Shown here one piece after another: positions 16,037 through 21,319 of a stretch of DNA of 26,210 nucleotides. The position numbers were made by a program, and so were the translations under genes. This DNA comes from an uncultured Anaerovibrio sp. (GTDB lineage: Bacteria; Bacillota; Negativicutes; Selenomonadales; Selenomonadaceae). Location: the NCBI GenBank assembly GCA_902785445.1, contig CACZYN010000003.1, positions 1 through 26,210 on the forward strand. The letters are read 5' to 3'. The notes beneath the pieces are model-generated. The model had not been told where the DNA came from. It searched no databases and saw nothing but the letters and a program-made list of their open reading frames with translations. Within the stretch, counting starts at the first letter, position 1; every line of letters begins with the position of its first letter.

Positions 16037-16057
16037 CATAATGAAAGGATGAGAAGT

Positions 16058-16330
16058 GTGGCCGAGGATGTAAAAAATGTGACGGAAGTTTACGTCGAGA
16101 TGAATTTAGACAAGGCACTCGATGATATTCCTGATATTTGTCGGTGCCCTCAGTGTCGGGCTGATATAAAAGCTCTGGTCTTGAATCAAATGAAGCCTAA
16201 ATATGTAAGTACCATTAAAGGGGAAGTATTAAGCAAGGTACACGCTTTCGATACAGGCAAACAAGTGGAATTTATTTGCTGTGTTCAGAATGCTGTGGAG
16301 AAAGTAAAGGGAAGACCTCAACATGATTAA
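16058..16330 (+). CDS. ComFB-family (late competence development) small protein
   Basis: The 90-residue product matches the ComFB domain: an acidic helical start (V-T-E-V-Y-V-E-M-N-L-D-K-A-L-D-D-I), then a cysteine cluster (I-C-R-C-P-Q-C-R-A-D-I-K-A-L-V-L-N) and P-K-Y-V-S-T. The cysteines resemble a small metal site. In Bacillus subtilis comFB lies between comFA and comFC, but its role is poorly defined, and recent work on related proteins points to cyclic-dinucleotide binding in other phyla. No competence gene is adjacent here. I start at GTG 16058 because AAAGG then lies nine bases upstream; ATG 16049 abuts that site and is unlikely. The stop is closely followed by a strong terminator. Confidence 0.8.
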   Translation: MAEDVKNVTEVYVEMNLDKALDDIPDICRCPQCRADIKALVLNQMKPKYVSTIKGEVLSKVHAFDTGKQVEFICCVQNAVEKVKGRPQHD

Positions 16331-16335
16331 AATTT

Positions 16336-16351
16336 GCACATTAATATGTGC
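16336..16351. repeat. Small hairpin between the ComFB-like stop and the terminator
   Basis: GCACAT (16336-16341) pairs with ATGTGC (16346-16351) around a 4-nt loop. It stands directly ahead of the terminator hairpin and may assist 3'-end formation. Confidence 0.4.
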
Positions 16352-16356
16352 AGCAT

Positions 16357-16390
16357 AAAAGGCTATCGCAAATGCGATAGCCTTTTGTTA
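16357..16390. terminator. Bidirectional terminator between convergent genes
   Basis: A perfect 14-bp stem (16357-16370 with 16373-16386), with A4 on one side and T4 on the other, closes a 2-nt loop. It lies between the ComFB-like gene and the minus-strand carboxyltransferase, and can serve both. Confidence 0.9.
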
Positions 16391-16401
16391 TGGGATAAAT
16401 C

Positions 16402-17850
16402 TTATCTATGTTTTTTGAAGAATTCCAATGCAACCTGTGGGAACAGAGCATAGGAGAGGATATCCTCTTCCGAAGCGTTTGGATAACCTGCTTCAGCCAG
16501 CTGCTGCTTGAAATCAGCAACCTTTGGCTCCTTGGCATCAGCCACGGCACAGTCAGTAATCATATCTTCAGGCTTAATCTTCATAGCCTTCAGAACTTCA
16601 GGCTTAACAGGCTTTGGAGTCTTACCAAATTTACCACGTGCCAAGTCCTTAACCTCATTAGGAACCATGGTGTAACGAGGCTGCCCATTAGCCATCATAA
16701 TTACATTCATGGTAGCCATGGTACCAACGATCTGGGAAGATGGGGTAACCAATGGTGGGAAGCCGAGGTCTTCACGAACTCTAGGCATTTCATCCAGCAG
16801 CTCCTGATACTTGTCAGCAGCACCCATTTCCTTCAGCTGATTAACCATGTTGGAGAGCATACCACCCGGAATTTGGAAATCCAATACCTTTGGATTAACA
16901 TCAAAGTAGCCAGGGAGGTTGAATTCTTTCATGATTTCCTTTTTAACACCCAGGAAATGCTTGGCAATAGGTTCCATAGCCTGACGATCCAGACCGGTGT
17001 CTCTGGCAGTTCCTTCCAAAGCCGCAATCATGGTCTCGGTACAAGGCTGGGAAGTATCATTGGCCAATGGAGACAAAGCACAGTCAAGAATATCAACACC
17101 GGCTTCCACGGCCTTTAAGTAAGTCATGGAGCCAAAACCGGAAGTATAGTGGGTGTGGAGCTCAACAGGAAGCCCAACCTGAGATTTCAGCTTCTTTACC
17201 AAATCTTCAGCCACATAAGGCTTTAAGAGACCGGACATGTCTTTGATACAGATGGAATGAACTCCCATTTTTTTCAGTTCCTGTGCCAAATCAACAAAGG
17301 TTTGATTGGTATGGAACGGACTGATGGTATATACAAGACATCCCTGTACATGTGGATGCTCCTTGGCGTTCAGGGCAGCATCGATAGCTGTACGGAGATT
17401 GGTGACATCATTCAGAGCGTCGAAAATACGGAACACGCCCACACCATGCTCAGAAGCTTTCTTTACGAATGCACGAACTACATCGTCGGAATAATGGTTG
17501 TAACCCAAGAGATTCTGACCACGCAGCAACATCTGAATAGGAGTCTTTAAATGAGCCTTTAAAGTATCAAGGCGTTCCCATGGGTCCTCATCCAAGAACC
17601 GCAGACAGCTGTCATAGGTTGCGCCGCCCCATGCCTCCAAGGCGTTATAGCCAATCTTGTCCAGAGCCTCTAACTGCGGAAGCATCTGACCAATTCGCAT
17701 ACGGGTTGCCAACAGTGATTGATGAGCATCACGAAGAACGGTTTCAGTAATTTTTACCGGACCACCTGGTGCATTAGCTCCGCTAACTTCACAAGCATTT
17801 GCTGGGTTGTTTTGAGAGCTGGAACCGAAAATACCTTCCAAAAACGACAT
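16402..17850 (-). CDS. Biotin-dependent carboxyltransferase subunit, transcarboxylase 5S / OadA / PycB type, without biotinyl domain
   Basis: The 482-residue enzyme moves a carboxyl group between carboxybiotin and pyruvate/oxaloacetate. The HMGL-like barrel starts at T-E-T-V-L-R-D-A-H-Q-S-L-L-A-T-R-M (metal-binding aspartate). It contains W-G-G-A-T-Y-D-S-C-L-R-F-L, L-R-G-Q-N-L-L-G-Y, the K-D-M-S-G-L-L-K-P lysine and the H-T-H-Y-T-S-G metal histidines. The PYC_OADA domain follows with Q-I-P-G-G-M-L-S-N-M and P-S-S-Q-I-V-G-T. It ends at D-I-L-S-Y-A-L-F-P-Q-V-A, as the catalytic part of transcarboxylase 5S does. No biotinyl M-K-M segment follows, so a separate carrier protein is required. ATG 17850 is chosen because AAGGAG lies about ten bases upstream; a frame reaching 17910 is longer but has no site. 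Whether it serves methylmalonyl-CoA transcarboxylation or oxaloacetate decarboxylation is open. Confidence 0.88.
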   Translation of the reverse strand: MSFLEGIFGSSSQNNPANACEVSGANAPGGPVKITETVLRDAHQSLLATRMRIGQMLPQLEALDKIGYNALEAWGGATYDSCLRFLDEDPWERLDTLKAHLKTPIQMLLRGQNLLGYNHYSDDVVRAFVKKASEHGVGVFRIFDALNDVTNLRTAIDAALNAKEHPHVQGCLVYTISPFHTNQTFVDLAQELKKMGVHSICIKDMSGLLKPYVAEDLVKKLKSQVGLPVELHTHYTSGFGSMTYLKAVEAGVDILDCALSPLANDTSQPCTETMIAALEGTARDTGLDRQAMEPIAKHFLGVKKEIMKEFNLPGYFDVNPKVLDFQIPGGMLSNMVNQLKEMGAADKYQELLDEMPRVREDLGFPPLVTPSSQIVGTMATMNVIMMANGQPRYTMVPNEVKDLARGKFGKTPKPVKPEVLKAMKIKPEDMITDCAVADAKEPKVADFKQQLAEAGYPNASEEDILSYALFPQVALEFFKKHR

Positions 17851-17925
17851 ACCAGAACATCTCCTTAAAATATTAAATTCCCCCGAGTTATTATGCTTAT
17901 TCCCTAACAAGCAATCTCTAAGTCA

Positions 17926-17954
17926 AGTATAAATTGTATGATAAATTTTGTCAA
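17926..17954 (-). promoter_or_regulatory. Sigma-70-type promoter of the carboxyltransferase gene
   Basis: On the minus strand TTGACA (17949-17954) and TATACT (17926-17931) are separated by 17 bp, the same near-perfect arrangement as the cobI promoter. The transcript would have a leader of about 70 bases before the ATG at 17850, with no obvious conserved riboswitch structure. Confidence 0.78.
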
Positions 17955-18045
17955 CGAAACCGACTCATGTATACAGGGTATTTTAAGAAATTTTTTGAAA
18001 ATTTCTAATTCTTTTAGGAAATAGTTCTTAGGAAGGGGAAAAATA

Positions 18046-18240
18046 TCAGTTAAGTTTGTTTTTGGGCAGTTCGTCCACAATTTCAATGTTATCCAAAACG
18101 GATTTCATATTCTCCCGAAAGCTTACCAAATAAGCTTGTCGCAGGGATTGCTGCCGTTCCTTTTCCTCAGGGGTCAGTCCCACTGTGCGCTGCTTTTGGG
18201 CCAGGGCATTTATTTCGGCAATCAATTCTTTGGTAATCAT
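18046..18240 (-). CDS. DUF896 (YnzC/UPF0291) small protein
   Basis: The 64-residue product matches the family closely: I-T-K-E-L-I-A-E-I-N-A-L-A-Q-K, G-L-T-P-E-E-K-E-R-Q, L-R-Q-A-Y-L-V-S-F-R-E-N and a terminal I-E-I-V-D. Members are short two-helix cytoplasmic proteins of uncertain function. In Bacillus subtilis ynzC lies in the SOS-induced yneA-yneB-ynzC operon; here the gene stands alone. GGAGGA lies five bases before the ATG. A frame on the same strand downstream holds the promoter of the carboxyltransferase gene, so the two are probably separate transcripts. Confidence 0.9.
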   Translation of the reverse strand: MITKELIAEINALAQKQRTVGLTPEEKERQQSLRQAYLVSFRENMKSVLDNIEIVDELPKNKLN

Positions 18241-18276
18241 AAAGTCCTCCGATAAATTTTAAAAAATCACCTTGAT

Positions 18277-18287
18277 AGTATAACACA
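18277..18287 (-). promoter_or_regulatory. Extended -10 promoter of the DUF896 gene
   Basis: On the minus strand TGTG-T-TATACT fits the TRTGN extended -10. The -35 region is not consensus. An ACAATTGT palindrome (18284-18291) overlaps the element and could be an operator. Confidence 0.45.
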
Positions 18288-18369
18288 ATTGTTCATTTTT
18301 TAATTCATAATAATAGAGAAAAATTTTCAAAGGCAGGAATTAAAGTATTTGGTGAAGAATTATTTAGCA

Positions 18370-18397
18370 TTAACAGTGGAATAATACTTGTGATAGT
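18370..18397 (+). promoter_or_regulatory. Candidate promoter of the first hybrid kinase gene
   Basis: TTAACA (18370-18375) and GATAGT (18392-18397) lie 16 bp apart, with TG one base before the -10. Both hexamers deviate from consensus, so this is tentative. The surrounding 18241-18418 is AT-rich and shows no gene. Confidence 0.3.
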
Positions 18398-18418
18398 GAT
18401 ATATGGGTGGTGCAGAAA

Positions 18419-21289
18419 ATGCGTTATGGACGTGTAAGGTGCTCAAAGTATTTTACTATAAAGATATTGTTTTGTCTGGTTACGATGCTGGCCTGCTTTT
18501 TAGGCGTGTTTAAATTTATGCCGACAATGATCGCTGATGCTACGGTGGAAAAGGTAGTTCGGGTGGGCTACTATGAAGAGGACGGCGTCCAGATGGGTGG
18601 CGATGATGGGGCCGTTAAAAGTGGTTATGCCTATGATTATTATCAGCGTCTGAAATTATACAGTAACTGGAAGTATGAATACGTATATGGCCCGTATGGA
18701 GAGTTATATGAGAAGCTGATAAATGGTGAAATTGATTTGTTGGCGGGCTTAGCTTACAAACCGGAACGTACGGCTGTGCTCAGTTATCCGCAGGATCCTA
18801 TGGGAGCCAGTCAATATTTGTTTTTTAAACGTTCCTCCAATGAGTATGTCACATCGGAATTGGAATCCTTGAATGGCAAACGGATTGGTGTACTAACCGG
18901 CGCCCAGGTCAAGGTGGTGGAAAAATATTTATCTACCCATAACATTCAGGCAGAAGTGGTCGTTTATGATGACTTAAAGGAACGGGATGAGGCAGTAAAA
19001 CGGGGCTATGTGGATGTTATACTGGCGGAAGGCTACAATACCTTCAAGGATATGAAGTTGGAGGTATGCTTTGAGGCCGGAACATCGGATTTTTATTTAG
19101 TTGTAAATAAGGCTCGCCCGGATATTTTGGCGGACCTTAATCGGGCCCAGCATCGGCTGAATTTGGAAAATCCGCATTTTATCTCGGATCTTACCCGTAA
19201 ATGGTTTAAGCGCACTATTTTTACCACTAATTTGTCCACAGCAGAACGAAAATGGCTGGCGGAGCATAAAACCTTTGTGGTGGGCTGCTTTAACAATTAT
19301 CTTCCTTACAGTGCCTTCGATGAGAATGGAAATGTAAATGGTGTTGTTAAGGATATTGTGCCGGAAATTTTTAAGGCCTTAAATATTTGGGATATAGATG
19401 TACAGTACAAGGGCTATGACTCCTTTGAGGAGCTGGCCAAAGCATTGAAGAATCACGAGGTTGATGTTATATTCCCGGCAATTTCCCACTATTGGATAGC
19501 TGAAAAAGCGGATATGCTGCCAACGGATCCGGTGATTAATACCCAGTTTAATATCTTGTATAAGGGCGAGTACCCGGATATGAGCAAGGCCAGGATTGCT
19601 GTTTCCAAGATAAATAGTGTAATGGATTCCTACAGAGCGGTGTATTATCCTAACAATAAGGCACAGTATTACGGCTCCGATGAGGAATGTATTAATGCTA
19701 TCTCCCGGGGAGAAGCCGATGTAATGCTTGTGGGCAGTATTAGAGCAGAGTATTTATTGCGGGATAAGGATAAGGATTTGAATATTGCCCAATTGAACAG
19801 TGACACTGCCATAGGCTTTGTGGGCCTTAACTCCGAGTCGGAAGGGATAGGAGTGTTAAATCATGGTCTCAGCCTTATGGATAAGGATTATATCTTTAAT
19901 CGGTCCTATGCTTATTTGCCAAGCCATGATATGTCTATCGGGGAATTTTTAAAGAAAAATGTTTGGGTTCCTGTAGGAGGCTTAGTAGTACTGTTCTCTT
20001 TGATTATCTTTTTTATCGCCCGGGAAAACAGGAGAAATCAGGAACATTTGCGGGAAACTGAGGAGCAGTATGAGGAAACCAGAGCCCTTAATGAGGAACT
20101 TCAGACCCAGCATGCCCGCATGGAAGAAGCAATGGCGGCTGCTGAAATAGCCAACAATGCCAAATCCACATTCCTGTTTAACATGTCCCACGATATTCGT
20201 ACTCCACTGAATGCCATTATTGGCTTTACGGAGCTGGCTGAACGGGATCCGGATAATGTGGAGCATAATAAGGAGTATCGTAAAAAGGTTAAGTTAGCCA
20301 GTCACCAGCTGTTGGATATTTTGGATAATGTGCTGGAAATGGCCCGAATTGAAAATAACAAGCTGATTATTGATGAGGAAGTGGTGGACTTCAATGTACT
20401 CTTCAATTCCTGGCTGGCAGTTTTTGAAGGGGAAATGATGAAGAAGAATTTGAAGTTCGAAAGCTCCTTTGATATTGAGCATCAGTTCCTGTACACGGAT
20501 CGAATTCATGTATCAGAAGTGGTAATGAATGTTATCAGTAATTCCGTTAAATATACCCCGGAGGGCGGTACCATTTTTGTTGGAGTAAAGGAGTTGCCAG
20601 GGGCCAATGAAGCGGAATGCAACATTGAATTTGTGGTGCGGGATACCGGCATTGGCATGTCCGAGGAGTTTGTCAGTGAAATATTTGAGCAATTTACCAG
20701 AGCCTATAATTCTACCCAAAACGGTATTCAGGGGACAGGCCTTGGTATGGCCATTGTTAAGAGCATTCTGGATAAAATGAACGGTACAATTACCGTTAAA
20801 AGTAAGCTGGGTGAAGGTACAGAAATTGTATTTACCATACCTCATCGTATAGGCAAGGCCCAGTCAACGGTTGTTGATAAAGAAAAGCAGCTGGAAGTAG
20901 TTGATTTTAGCGGCAAGCGGCTTCTGTTGACGGAGGACAACGATCTGAATGCGGAAATCGCCATTACCATTTTGGAGGAGAGTGGCTTGGAGGTAGAGCG
21001 GGCCAAGGATGGTGTGGAATGTATTGATATGCTCACCAACCATGAGGCGGGATATTATGATTTGATTCTCATGGATATCCAGATGCCAAATTTGGACGGC
21101 TATGGGGCAACACGTAAGATTAGAGAATTGGATGATCCGGATTTGGCCAATATTCCAATAATTGCCATGACTGCCAATGCTTTTAAGGAGGACCAGGAAA
21201 AGGCCTTTGCCATGGGCATGAATGACCATTTGGCCAAGCCGATTGATGTAACGAAGATCTTTAAGGCATTGAAAAATGTGCTTCATTAG
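18419..21289 (+). CDS. Hybrid sensor histidine kinase with two periplasmic Venus-flytrap domains (BvgS/EvgS-like), copy 1
   Basis: The 956-residue protein has a first membrane helix near residues 14-33 and two consecutive periplasmic solute-binding-protein type 3 domains (about 45-270 and 283-500). A second helix (about 515-535) and a coiled coil follow. The kinase core has phosphoacceptor H591 in M-S-H-D-I-R-T-P-L-N-A-I and intact N, G1 (D-T-G-I-G-M), F and G2 (G-T-G-L-G-M) boxes. A C-terminal receiver carries D886 in L-M-D-I-Q-M-P-N, with A-M-T-A-N-A and the A-K-P-I-D lysine. It presumably binds small solutes and starts a phosphorelay; no Hpt domain or output regulator is fused or adjacent. 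ATG 18419 is preferred over GTG 18407 because GGGTGG precedes it and because the paralog aligns from that residue. The ligand is unknown. Confidence 0.93.
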   Translation: MRYGRVRCSKYFTIKILFCLVTMLACFLGVFKFMPTMIADATVEKVVRVGYYEEDGVQMGGDDGAVKSGYAYDYYQRLKLYSNWKYEYVYGPYGELYEKLINGEIDLLAGLAYKPERTAVLSYPQDPMGASQYLFFKRSSNEYVTSELESLNGKRIGVLTGAQVKVVEKYLSTHNIQAEVVVYDDLKERDEAVKRGYVDVILAEGYNTFKDMKLEVCFEAGTSDFYLVVNKARPDILADLNRAQHRLNLENPHFISDLTRKWFKRTIFTTNLSTAERKWLAEHKTFVVGCFNNYLPYSAFDENGNVNGVVKDIVPEIFKALNIWDIDVQYKGYDSFEELAKALKNHEVDVIFPAISHYWIAEKADMLPTDPVINTQFNILYKGEYPDMSKARIAVSKINSVMDSYRAVYYPNNKAQYYGSDEECINAISRGEADVMLVGSIRAEYLLRDKDKDLNIAQLNSDTAIGFVGLNSESEGIGVLNHGLSLMDKDYIFNRSYAYLPSHDMSIGEFLKKNVWVPVGGLVVLFSLIIFFIARENRRNQEHLRETEEQYEETRALNEELQTQHARMEEAMAAAEIANNAKSTFLFNMSHDIRTPLNAIIGFTELAERDPDNVEHNKEYRKKVKLASHQLLDILDNVLEMARIENNKLIIDEEVVDFNVLFNSWLAVFEGEMMKKNLKFESSFDIEHQFLYTDRIHVSEVVMNVISNSVKYTPEGGTIFVGVKELPGANEAECNIEFVVRDTGIGMSEEFVSEIFEQFTRAYNSTQNGIQGTGLGMAIVKSILDKMNGTITVKSKLGEGTEIVFTIPHRIGKAQSTVVDKEKQLEVVDFSGKRLLLTEDNDLNAEIAITILEESGLEVERAKDGVECIDMLTNHEAGYYDLILMDIQMPNLDGYGATRKIRELDDPDLANIPIIAMTANAFKEDQEKAFAMGMNDHLAKPIDVTKIFKALKNVLH

Positions 21290-21319
21290 TTGAAAAAGGC
21301 TCTCCAGGGGGTGCGGGAA

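Noticed and set aside
16033..16038. Perfect TTGACA upstream of the ComFB-like gene
   Set aside because: At 16-18 bp spacing the -10 would fall inside the coding region and does not match TATAAT.
17986..18006. AT-rich 9-bp hairpin downstream of the DUF896 gene
   Set aside because: The stem is almost all A-T with no T tail; in such AT-rich DNA this is expected by chance.
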